From the IMG/VR virus record IMGVR_UViG_3300042368_000238, positions 1-38,260 of that record: a stretch of DNA of 38,260 bases. The stretch is one strand, 5' to 3'. The notes under the pieces were generated by a model. That model was not told where the DNA came from. It saw only the letters and a program-made list of their open reading frames with translations, and did no database searches. The position numbers and the translations under genes are program-made. Below are positions 14,112-20,510 of this stretch, piece after piece. The DNA is from a virus. The first letter of the stretch is position 1; each line of letters starts with the position of its first letter.

Positions 14112-14756
14112 TTACGCAACGCGACGCCGACGAGCCGCAGCAGCCGGCGGAGGCGTGTCATCGCCCTCCGGTGCCGAGGGAGCCTCGCCGTCCATGGACA
14201 CCCACTCGACGATCTCAAAGACCGGCGTGTAGATGCGACCGTAGGACTTGTGCTGGTAGTGTTCCTTCTTCAGAACCACCACCGGCACGGGCTTGCTCTG
14301 GTCACGCTCGACCTGGGCTGCGATGGCCGCCGCCAAGGTCTGCACGGCACGCTTGCCGCCCACGGACGTAGTGCTGTAGCGAGCCTCAAGGCCCGCGTCC
14401 TCGCCCGTGATGCACTTCAAGCTCATGCCAACCTGAGTCTCCCACCCCTTCTTGCTCTGCGGGGGCGCGGGCTCAAGTTCCGGCAGCGGCTGCGACACCG
14501 ACACCATCTTCTCGCCGAGCACCTCGCCGTCGCCCCACGCGATAAAGCCGTGGACGAACGAGAAGGGATTGACTGCCCACCGGCTGTTTTCCTCGGCCTC
14601 GGTTTGATCCGCGCCGAAGACCCAGTGGCCCGTCTTATCCATCTTGAGGATAGCCGACCCGACCGGGCCGACCTCCACTTCGATGTTACGCAGAGCCGTG
14701 GACAGGGAAGTGACAGCGGGCAGACCCGCCTTGCTGAACGCAGTGATATTCGACAT
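14112..14756 (-). CDS. Conserved replication-module protein, possible ssDNA-binding protein
   Basis: A 214-residue protein starting MSNITAFSKAGLPAVTSLST. It contains ALRNIEVEVGPVG, then MDKTGHWVFGADQ, INPFSFVHGFIAWGDGEVLG-like sequence and KKGWETQVGMSLKC, all blocks I recognise from an uncharacterised family that sits between Cas4-like and polymerase genes in many phages. The position, size and beta-rich character suit an ssDNA-binding protein, as the DUF2815 family does at the same place elsewhere. The tail is Pro/Ala-rich and basic (RRRRVA) and lacks the acidic tip of bacterial SSB. The function is inferred from context. Confidence 0.75.
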   Translation of the reverse strand: MSNITAFSKAGLPAVTSLSTALRNIEVEVGPVGSAILKMDKTGHWVFGADQTEAEENSRWAVNPFSFVHGFIAWGDGEVLGEKMVSVSQPLPELEPAPPQSKKGWETQVGMSLKCITGEDAGLEARYSTTSVGGKRAVQTLAAAIAAQVERDQSKPVPVVVLKKEHYQHKSYGRIYTPVFEIVEWVSMDGEAPSAPEGDDTPPPAAAARRRRVA

Positions 14757-14767
14757 TACTCTACTCC

Positions 14768-15892
14768 TTACACTATTTTAGAAAGGGCCGCAGTCAACTG
14801 CTGCCCGATTTGCAGCACGGCGGGCCGGGGATCGCTCTCCGGCGCCATCGTGTTGCCCGTCGAGACTGAGACAACGAGGTCATCCGGCAGGGGGAGCTTC
14901 AGCTTCTTAAGCTTCTTCTCCGCCTGAGCCGGGCTAACCACAGTCGTCTCAATCACGTCCTCTGAAGGCAGATGCGCAAGCAGCGCCTGCTTGGCGCGCT
15001 CGTCATCGCGCCACTGCCGCATGGCACGCTTGGCGACGAGCTTATAGCCCGGCACCGGATTACCTGACTCTAGCACCTGCATCGCAAGACCGCGCAAGTC
15101 GCTAATCCAATCTTCGAGCACTGCCGCACGCTCTAGCATCTGCCCAAGCTGCGCGGCGTCCAACTCCTTAATCTGCGTCTGCATGGCCCGATCGACGGCG
15201 CCCGTCATCAAAGGACAAATGGGCTTGGCTGCGCACCAACGGCAATGATCGCCAATCTTGAGCAGCGCGTCGGGCTTAGCCGACTGTTTAACGGCATAGG
15301 CCAACTCGCGCTCAAACTGGCGCACGCGGTCAAACGATGTAACCCATCGCTTTACCTGCGGGGGCTGGACAATGATGCACTCTATTTCGGTGACATCCTT
15401 GAACACCCACTCAAGCTCCGGCGTGCGCATCGCCGCAGCCGCATAAAACAGAAGCTGGAAGTTTTCTTCAACTTCGACGGCCACGCCATCACCGAATTTC
15501 CAATCCAATACGATAGCGCGATTGCCAATCCGACCGATAAGATCACAAGAACCAAACACACCCGGCAGAAAATCACCGAAGCTGACGGTTCGTTCGACTG
15601 CGAATTCAAGCTGTGCATCTGGGTCGATTTCATTGATTGCGTCCATGGCTGGGCGAACTTTCTCATCAACTAGGTCGCCGGTAAGTTTGACGCCGTTGTA
15701 CTCCATGTCGAGCGTGTGGCGCAGCTCCTTATCGGAACCCAGAATCTCGGCCATGACGTTGTGCAGCAGCGTGCCTTCGTCGGCGTACTTGCTGCTCGGC
15801 TTCGGGGGGACTTGCTGGCACAGCGCGACGCTGCCAGGGCAATTAATCACGCGCTTGGCGGTGGACCCGCCGACTATGTTGCTATGACTCAT
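14768..15892 (-). CDS. DUF2800-type PD-(D/E)XK nuclease, Cas4-like
   Basis: A 374-residue RecB-family nuclease. The nuclease motifs are H44 (EGTLLH), D117 (GSCDLI), D130-x-K132 (LDWKFG) and Q146...Y150 (NFQLLFY). Four Cys in the Cas4/AddB pattern, C18 (INCPGS) and C217, C220, C226 (HCRWCAAKPICP), suggest a 4Fe-4S cluster. It probably processes DNA ends in recombination-dependent replication. It is the first gene of the minus-strand replication unit, with the ribosome site AAAGGAGA 7 bases before the ATG and a promoter upstream. Confidence 0.9.
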   Translation of the reverse strand: MSHSNIVGGSTAKRVINCPGSVALCQQVPPKPSSKYADEGTLLHNVMAEILGSDKELRHTLDMEYNGVKLTGDLVDEKVRPAMDAINEIDPDAQLEFAVERTVSFGDFLPGVFGSCDLIGRIGNRAIVLDWKFGDGVAVEVEENFQLLFYAAAAMRTPELEWVFKDVTEIECIIVQPPQVKRWVTSFDRVRQFERELAYAVKQSAKPDALLKIGDHCRWCAAKPICPLMTGAVDRAMQTQIKELDAAQLGQMLERAAVLEDWISDLRGLAMQVLESGNPVPGYKLVAKRAMRQWRDDERAKQALLAHLPSEDVIETTVVSPAQAEKKLKKLKLPLPDDLVVSVSTGNTMAPESDPRPAVLQIGQQLTAALSKIV

Positions 15893-15921
15893 CGAGGACT
15901 CTCCTTTAGTGTGTTTGCGTA

Positions 15922-15950
15922 AGCCTAAATCGGACGATTTGGCTTGTCAA
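15922..15950 (-). promoter_or_regulatory. Promoter for the minus-strand replication unit
   Basis: On the minus strand a perfect -35 TTGACA (15950-15945) is followed after 17 bases by TAGGCT (15927-15922). It lies about 30 bases before the DUF2800 start. Its -35 overlaps, base for base, the -35 of the opposite promoter, and both fall inside the palindrome GGCTTG-T-CAAGCC. Confidence 0.65.
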
Positions 15951-15953
15951 GCC
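15941..15953. promoter_or_regulatory. Palindromic candidate operator shared by divergent promoters
   Basis: GGCTTG-T-CAAGCC is a perfect 6-bp inverted repeat around one base, centred on the overlapping -35 boxes of the two replication units. Another AAGCC half-site lies at 15921-15925, next to the minus-strand -10. A dimeric repressor here would switch both units together. Confidence 0.55.
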
Positions 15954-15972
15954 TTCTGTTACAAGATAGTGT
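15944..15972 (+). promoter_or_regulatory. Candidate promoter for the plus-strand replication unit
   Basis: TTGTCA (15944-15949) and TAGTGT (15967-15972) are 17 bases apart. The -10 ends 6 bases before the ATG at 15979, with no ribosome site between, so the mRNA may start at the codon itself. The arrangement is the same as at terS. Confidence 0.5.
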
Positions 15973-15978
15973 GTGGGC

Positions 15979-16257
15979 ATGAAAGAAAAAGACATCGAGC
16001 AACGGTTGGATTGGGCGGTGCAGCGCGCCGGGGGTCAGACCTGGAAGTTTGTCAGTCCTGCCAATCGCGGCGTATCGGATCGCATCGTCTGCTTGCCAAA
16101 CGGCGACACTTGGTTCGTGGAGCTGAAGCGCCCCGGCGGTAGGCGCACGGCGTTGCAGGAACGGTTTGCGAAACAGATGGTGGGGCTGCGGCAGAAGTAC
16201 GCCCTGCTGTCAAACGCGGAGGAAGTCGATGCTTGGGTTACGTCCATATCAGGCTGA
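15979..16257 (+). CDS. VRR-NUC domain nuclease
   Basis: A 92-residue stand-alone VRR-NUC protein, the usual size in phages. The restriction-endonuclease-like active site is visible: D34 in GVSDRI, E48-L-K50 in FVELKRPGG, after an N-terminal helix with E4 and E7 (KEKDIEQRL). This family is linked to structure-specific DNA cleavage in replication and repair. It overlaps the helicase gene by 29 bases. The ATG at 15979 is preferred over a GTG six bases upstream. No ribosome site precedes it, and a candidate promoter ends 6 bases before it. Confidence 0.9.
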   Translation: MKEKDIEQRLDWAVQRAGGQTWKFVSPANRGVSDRIVCLPNGDTWFVELKRPGGRRTALQERFAKQMVGLRQKYALLSNAEEVDAWVTSISG

Positions 16258-17566
16258 CGCCGCCGACTTCCTCTACGCCAACGACCGCGCGATGGTGCTG
16301 GCGCCCGTAGGCGCCGGCAAGACGGCGCTTACTCTTACGGCCATGCGCGATGCGCTGCGCGATGGCGTGGTCAAGCGCTGGCTGGTCGTGGCGCCCCTGC
16401 GGGTGGCGCAGCACGTGTGGCCGGTTGAGGCACCTATATGGACGCCCGATCTCACCCTATCGGTTGCCGTAGGCTCGCCCGCGTGGCGGACAAAAGCGTT
16501 GCAATCGGATGCCCGTGTGGTGGTCATCAACTACGACAACTTGCAATGGCTGGCTAAGCAGAAGATGGACTTTGACGGCGTGGTGTTTGACGAGCTGACG
16601 CGCCTCAAGAACCCGTCGGGGGTTCGCTTTAAAGCCATTCTGAAGGCATTAGAGCCGATTAAACTTCGGTGGGGGCTGACGGGCAGCTTCACGTCAAACG
16701 GCCTAGAGGACGTGTTTGGGCAATGCAAAATCATCGACCAAAGCCTACTTGGACGCAGCAAGGGCGCCTTTCTGCAACAGTATTTTATCTGCATCAACCG
16801 AGAGTATGGCGAGTGGACGCCCGCTACCGGCGCGTTGCCGCAGGTGATGGCGCGGATCAAGCCCGCGACCTATGTGCTAGAGCCTGGCGAGTACAAAGAC
16901 AAACTGCCGCCGTTGCACACCGTAACGTTACGTTGCGAGCTACTTGACCGCGAGCCTTACGAGAAGATGAAACGGGACTTTATGGTGGAGTTTCCTGACG
17001 CGCAGGCGATTGCAGCGAACGCTGCCGCCGTCACGGCCAAGCTACAGCAGATGTCTTCGGGGTTTGTCTACGACACGACCCGCACGGCGTCGGACCGCCC
17101 CGGCAAGTTTGACGTAACGCAGAAAACGGTGTGGTTTTCAGACCACAAGTTAGAGTTGCTAGAAGACTTGCTCGACGAAAACCAACACGCCAATACGATA
17201 ATTGTTTACAATTACCAAGCCGAGCTGGAAGTGCTCAAGCGTTGGTACCCGCAAGCGCGGACGATTGACGAGCCGGGCGTGATTGACGCCTGGAACCGGG
17301 GCGAGGTTGAGCTGCTATTGATCCACCCAAAGTCGGCGGGTCACGGGCTTAACTTGCAGCACGGCGGCTGTCGGATGGTGTTTGTCTCGCTGCCCTGGTC
17401 GCTTGAGGAATACGAGCAGACGATTGGGCGGCTGCACCGTAGCGGCCAGCGGCACGATGTGTGGGTCTATGTCCTGCAAACGGGCAAGACGATTGACGAG
17501 AAGATTTGGGCGGCGTTGCATGACAAGCGCGCCATGTCGGACGTAGCAATGTGGGAGCTAAAATGA
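16229..17566 (+). CDS. SNF2-type DEAD/DEAH-box helicase
   Basis: A 445-residue superfamily 2 helicase starting MLGLRPYQADAADFLY from the ATG at 16229, with GGAGGAAG just upstream inside the VRR-NUC gene. Walker A is VGAGKT at residues 27-32, motif II is FDELTR (DELT in place of DEAH) at 120-125, motif III-like LTGSF follows, and motif VI is QTIGRLHRSGQ at 397-407. Phage SNF2 proteins of this size usually sit next to VRR-NUC and polymerase genes, as here, and probably remodel replication or recombination structures. Confidence 0.93.
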   Translation: MLGLRPYQADAADFLYANDRAMVLAPVGAGKTALTLTAMRDALRDGVVKRWLVVAPLRVAQHVWPVEAPIWTPDLTLSVAVGSPAWRTKALQSDARVVVINYDNLQWLAKQKMDFDGVVFDELTRLKNPSGVRFKAILKALEPIKLRWGLTGSFTSNGLEDVFGQCKIIDQSLLGRSKGAFLQQYFICINREYGEWTPATGALPQVMARIKPATYVLEPGEYKDKLPPLHTVTLRCELLDREPYEKMKRDFMVEFPDAQAIAANAAAVTAKLQQMSSGFVYDTTRTASDRPGKFDVTQKTVWFSDHKLELLEDLLDENQHANTIIVYNYQAELEVLKRWYPQARTIDEPGVIDAWNRGEVELLLIHPKSAGHGLNLQHGGCRMVFVSLPWSLEEYEQTIGRLHRSGQRHDVWVYVLQTGKTIDEKIWAALHDKRAMSDVAMWELK

Positions 17567-17760
17567 ACTGGCGCGAATTAAACGCACAATTGAACCAAAT
17601 GACCGAAACTGAGGTCAAAGCCCTCCTCGACGTGGAGCTGGTTGACCGCCAGCGCGTCACGTTTGTCGAGCGGCTGCACCAACGGTATTGCGCCCTGCGC
17701 GCGACGCGAGAGCGAGCCGAGATGATGGCGCTACTAGCCCCGCCCGCGCAGGTAGCGTAA
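17563..17760 (+). CDS. Small conserved helical protein after the helicase
   Basis: A 65-residue protein whose ATG overlaps the helicase stop (ATGA). It starts MNWRELNAQLNQMTETEVKA and contains RVTFVERLHQRYCALRATRE, a helical pattern I recognise from small phage ORFs placed next to SNF2 helicases. It is probably a helper or partner in the same process, but no function is established. Its 3' end overlaps the convergent metallophosphoesterase gene by 27 bases, leaving no room for a terminator. Confidence 0.7.
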   Translation: MNWRELNAQLNQMTETEVKALLDVELVDRQRVTFVERLHQRYCALRATRERAEMMALLAPPAQVA

Positions 17761-18792
17761 GTATTCCGCGCCCTCCTCGGGCGCCCACCAGACCTTTACC
17801 ATGTCGGGATGGTCTGGCGACAGGCTCGGGTTAATCGTTACGAGCGCACAGGGGCTGAAGGCGTTATCGCGGAAGCCCCGTTCCTTGGCGTAGCGATCGT
17901 AAACCTTGTAGCTGGCGACCTTCATTGTGTGCATGGCGATGCCCGTAATCGGGTCTTTAAGCACCGAATAAGCCGATTCGTGCTTGTGCCCGGCGACGTA
18001 GATGTGGTCGCGGGTGCCCATGATGGCGGCCTTCATCGGCCCGTGCGCTGGGTTCCAGATTGACGAGCCGGTGTGGTCATGCCGGCTGTTGACGCGTACC
18101 TCGGCCCCGTTCGGGAAGCGTAGCGCGATGCGCGCCTCGCTTGACTTGTAAAGCGCGTCCTGCTGTTTAGCAATCCAACGCATCGGATCGCCCGCGCCTG
18201 ACCACAAGTCGTGGTTGCCGCCAAGTATCCAGAGCCAGTTGCATCGGCCTACGAACCACTCGGCAAGACGCCAAGCCTGCGCCGCTGACGTACCCTGCTC
18301 GCCGTAAAGCTTGGCCAAGCGGCCTACCCAGTTGTTCGTGGTGTCGCCTACGTTGACGGCAAACAACCCGTCGGTATCGGAGACAAGTTGCGTGTGCCGC
18401 TCTAGCGCGTCGATGTCAGTGCCGTCGTCATCAACGTGCGGGTCGCCAAAGAACAGGATGCCTATGGCGCCAGGTATCTTGATTCGTACGGGGATGAGCT
18501 TACTGGCTTCTTCGTGGTCACGCTTATGCGCAAACTGGCGCTTGCGGTGTTCAATAAGCTGCTCAATCGGCACGTCGTCCATCGGCAGCGGGGTAAACTC
18601 AAAGTCTTTCTCAGGCAGCGTAGCCTTGTTGTACGTTGAGTCGGGAACCTCAAACCCCTTGGCTTTAAGCCCGTCGATTCGGGCCATGATGGACCGGGTG
18701 TGGACATTCAACAACCGCGCCGCTTCGGCTCTAACTCCGTTAGCTTCGTGCAGTGCTTTCATTAGCTGATCGTCGGATACTTTACGAGCCAT
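17734..18792 (-). CDS. Metallophosphoesterase with N-terminal helix-turn-helix
   Basis: A 352-residue protein, the last gene of the late unit. Residues 6-45 form a Fis-like helix-turn-helix (QLMKALHEANG ... AARLLNVHTRSIMARI). The calcineurin-like phosphoesterase part has all metal motifs: GDPH 116-119, GD 149-150, GNHD 192-195, RHDH 237-240 and GHKH 268-271. The HTH-plus-phosphoesterase fusion is common in phages. It may cleave nucleotides or DNA ends, but the substrate is not known. The ribosome site is GGAA about 7 bases before the ATG. Confidence 0.9.
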   Translation of the reverse strand: MARKVSDDQLMKALHEANGVRAEAARLLNVHTRSIMARIDGLKAKGFEVPDSTYNKATLPEKDFEFTPLPMDDVPIEQLIEHRKRQFAHKRDHEEASKLIPVRIKIPGAIGILFFGDPHVDDDGTDIDALERHTQLVSDTDGLFAVNVGDTTNNWVGRLAKLYGEQGTSAAQAWRLAEWFVGRCNWLWILGGNHDLWSGAGDPMRWIAKQQDALYKSSEARIALRFPNGAEVRVNSRHDHTGSSIWNPAHGPMKAAIMGTRDHIYVAGHKHESAYSVLKDPITGIAMHTMKVASYKVYDRYAKERGFRDNAFSPCALVTINPSLSPDHPDMVKVWWAPEEGAEYLRYLRGRG

Positions 18793-18795
18793 CGT

Positions 18796-19152
18796 TTATT
18801 CCATCGTAGTAAGCATTTGTTGCAGTAGATGCCCAAGGCGATCTACCAGTTGCTCTTGGCGAGACAAGTCATCGTGCCCCGCAACATCAAGCAACGCATG
18901 GACGGCTTCGTGAGCCCAAACCTGCTGGCGATTCGTGCCTTTACAAGAACTTAGAATATGAATCTCATATTTGTCAGGAAGCCACATTCCAACACAATTT
19001 TTGCCGTGCCGCCACTTTGAGGGCAAAATAACTTTTACTTTGATTATGTGACCGGCAAGTTGGAATTGCCGGGGGATACCGTCGCTACGTGTTACGGCGT
19101 TGGCTGCGCCCACTGTTGCAACGCACGCAGCTTTGCGTTTTGCGCGTCGCAT
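18796..19152 (-). CDS. Small zincin-type metallopeptidase-like protein
   Basis: A 118-residue protein with the zinc-protease motif HEAVH at 81-85 and a likely third ligand E100 in SRQEQLVDRLG. Phage proteins with this pattern (HExxHALLD ... VDRLGxLLxQ) are common and resemble trimmed ImmA/IrrE or SprT-type zincins. Their targets are unknown. The ATG at 19152 places the first 20 codons over the end of the Rz gene. The initial residues are poorly conserved-looking, so a later start such as GTG 19113 is possible. Confidence 0.75.
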   Translation of the reverse strand: MRRAKRKAACVATVGAANAVTRSDGIPRQFQLAGHIIKVKVILPSKWRHGKNCVGMWLPDKYEIHILSSCKGTNRQQVWAHEAVHALLDVAGHDDLSRQEQLVDRLGHLLQQMLTTME

Positions 19153-19553
19153 TGGGCGGCTAGCTCGCGGAGGTCGGGGCCGATGTCTGGCCCTTGTTCA
19201 AAATTTGCTCCAGCCGATCCTGCACCGCTCCCGGCGGTGGGGGCGGCTCCATCAGCTCCTTCGGGGGCGCTACGGGCTGGCACGGCGGCGGGCTGGCGGC
19301 ACAACCGGACAGGAGTATTGCGAACAGGACGACTAGCAAGAGCAGCCAGTTCGGATGCGTATGCGCTCGAAGCCATTTCAGCGCGTATACGAGTAGCGCG
19401 TTCGGTCCGTAGTTCAGTCTCCAGACGGTCAATTTTAGGCGCCAGTTCATCGCGTACACCCTCGCGGATTTTGTGGACAGCAAGCGCCGCGCCGGCAATC
19501 AGTACGGCGACGGCAACCAGATGGGGCGCGTACTTCAGTAACCAGTAAGGCAC
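19092..19553 (-). CDS. Rz-like inner-membrane spanin
   Basis: A 153-residue i-spanin. Residues 8-26 are an N-terminal membrane anchor (APHLVAVAVLIAGAALAV), followed by a charged coiled-coil region (KIDRLETELRTERATRIRAE) and an Ala/Gly/Pro-rich periplasmic part. In the periplasm it joins the outer-membrane lipoprotein spanin to fuse both membranes at lysis. The start is GTG 19553, overlapping the endolysin stop (TAGTG). A lipoprotein frame is embedded in it (19160-19450), the classic Rz/Rz1 arrangement. Confidence 0.88.
   Translation of the reverse strand: MPYWLLKYAPHLVAVAVLIAGAALAVHKIREGVRDELAPKIDRLETELRTERATRIRAEMASSAYASELAALASRPVRNTPVRLCRQPAAVPARSAPEGADGAAPTAGSGAGSAGANFEQGPDIGPDLRELAAQCDAQNAKLRALQQWAQPTP
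19160..19450 (-). CDS. Rz1-like outer-membrane lipoprotein spanin, nested in Rz
   Basis: This frame lies entirely inside the Rz-like gene in another reading frame. From the ATG at 19450 it gives 96 residues. The segment WLLLLVVLFAILLSGC (35-50) is a lipoprotein signal with lipobox LSGC (C50), followed by a Pro-rich mature part of 47 residues (CAASPPPCQPVAPPKELMEP at its start). These are the marks of Rz1 o-spanins. The 33 residues before the signal segment are unusually long, so the true start may be a non-ATG codon further in. Confidence 0.8.
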   Translation of the reverse strand: MNWRLKLTVWRLNYGPNALLVYALKWLRAHTHPNWLLLLVVLFAILLSGCAASPPPCQPVAPPKELMEPPPPPGAVQDRLEQILNKGQTSAPTSAS

Positions 19554-19894
19554 TACTTTACGCCGTTGTGCTCAAAAGAGTAGTGATTACCGTCGTTGAA
19601 CCGTCCGCCCCAGCGCGCCAAGGGGTGCTGCTGCTCCCACCACTCGCCTAACGGGCGGTGATCCTCGGACTGTTCTAGGTATTCGCCGTTTTGGAACAGA
19701 TTTAAGTCAATCGCCAAGCGCACCTTATGGGCGCTATTTGGGTGGCTGTAGGACTTACGTACGCCCAAGGCGCCGTGGACTTTGGGGTCTCTATAGGCGT
19801 CGCCTAGTGAGACCTCATAGCCCAGCTCGTAAGCCTTTTCGATAAGTTTGGCCACCAAGCGAGCATACACGCGCTGCTTTTGGCCTAGCGTCAC
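19553..19894 (-). CDS. Endolysin, M15-family peptidoglycan peptidase
   Basis: A 113-residue VanY/D,D-carboxypeptidase-like enzyme that would cut peptide cross-links of peptidoglycan at lysis. The zinc ligands are H56 and D63 in SAHKVRLAID and H104 in DGNHYSFEH. The usual Gly of SxHxxGxAxD is Arg here. WGGRFNDGNHYS is typical of compact phage endolysins of this type. There is no signal peptide, so export depends on a holin. It lies between the membrane-protein genes and Rz, overlapping both by a few bases. Confidence 0.9.
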   Translation of the reverse strand: MTLGQKQRVYARLVAKLIEKAYELGYEVSLGDAYRDPKVHGALGVRKSYSHPNSAHKVRLAIDLNLFQNGEYLEQSEDHRPLGEWWEQQHPLARWGGRFNDGNHYSFEHNGVK

Positions 19895-20118
19895 GGCTTG
19901 TCTGCCTTGGCGTCTAGCTTGTCGGTTATGCGCATAAGCATCGTTTTGATGTCGTCGATGTCGGAGCGGTAGTCGGCACGGGTCACGTACGTCAACGGCA
20001 GCACTCGCACGTCACGATCCAATCGTTCGATGCTGCGGCTAATGTTGTTAAGAATCCACCCGCCAAACACGCCAGCAATCCCAATGGCGATGTTAAAAAG
20101 AATCTGCCCGTCGTCCAT
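19891..20118 (-). CDS. Conserved phage membrane protein of lysis cassette
   Basis: A 75-residue protein from the ATG at 20118, beginning MDDGQILFNIAIGIAGVFGG. Residues 6-24 form one membrane segment, followed by an amphipathic helix and a C-terminal coiled-coil-like stretch (DIDDIKTMLMRITDKLDAKA). This type is common beside endolysins in podoviruses and is often listed as a holin-related protein. An upstream in-frame ATG at 20178 would overlap the previous gene and is unlikely. The start overlaps the upstream stop (TAATG). Confidence 0.75.
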   Translation of the reverse strand: MDDGQILFNIAIGIAGVFGGWILNNISRSIERLDRDVRVLPLTYVTRADYRSDIDDIKTMLMRITDKLDAKADKP

Positions 20119-20297
20119 TACACGCTCCGTAGCACTAGGGTAACAAGCCAACTTATCAGCGCACCCGCCGACAGCCACAACAGCTTCTCAACCCAATCAA
20201 TCCGTTTTTCTAATCTTGTTACCCGATCGGCGACCGACTTGACCTTGTAGCCGTAGTCCGTCTTGAGCAGGCGCAAGTCCTTGGTTTCAACCGTCAC
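20118..20297 (-). CDS. XhlA-like coiled-coil membrane protein (GTG start)
   Basis: A 59-residue ORF starting at GTG 20297. It has a charged coiled coil (SVADRVTRLEKRIDWVEKLL at about 21-40) and a C-terminal membrane segment (LWLSAGALISWLVTLVL), the layout of the haemolysin XhlA family that helps holins and endolysins in phage lysis. It is tied to the holin-like gene by a GTGA overlap and to the next gene by TAATG. The family assignment rests on architecture. Confidence 0.65.
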   Translation of the reverse strand: MTVETKDLRLLKTDYGYKVKSVADRVTRLEKRIDWVEKLLWLSAGALISWLVTLVLRSV

Positions 20298-20500
20298 GTC
20301 TTATCTGCAAGCGCCTGCGTTGTAATCGTGCGCAGCACCAAGTTCGTGACCGCACCAACCAGCAAGATTGACGCCGCAACGTCTTGCCCAAACAACGTCG
20401 TCAAGTGACCGGCAAACATCTCTAGGCTGGCAAGCAGCGCCAGCGCAACGTTCCACCACACCGTTTTGGATTTAAGCGCACCTTTAATTGCCGGGGGCAT
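20294..20500 (-). CDS. Holin-like two-segment membrane protein
   Basis: A 68-residue protein starting MPPAIKGALKSKTVWWNVAL. It has two hydrophobic segments, at about 15-32 and 41-58, with a short polar loop, and a positively charged N-terminus. Proteins with KSKTVWWNVALALLASLE are widespread in phages next to endolysin genes and probably act as holins or antiholins. It opens the lysis cassette, 10 bases after the third ejection-protein gene. Confidence 0.72.
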   Translation of the reverse strand: MPPAIKGALKSKTVWWNVALALLASLEMFAGHLTTLFGQDVAASILLVGAVTNLVLRTITTQALADKT

Positions 20501-20510
20501 AATCGTCTCC

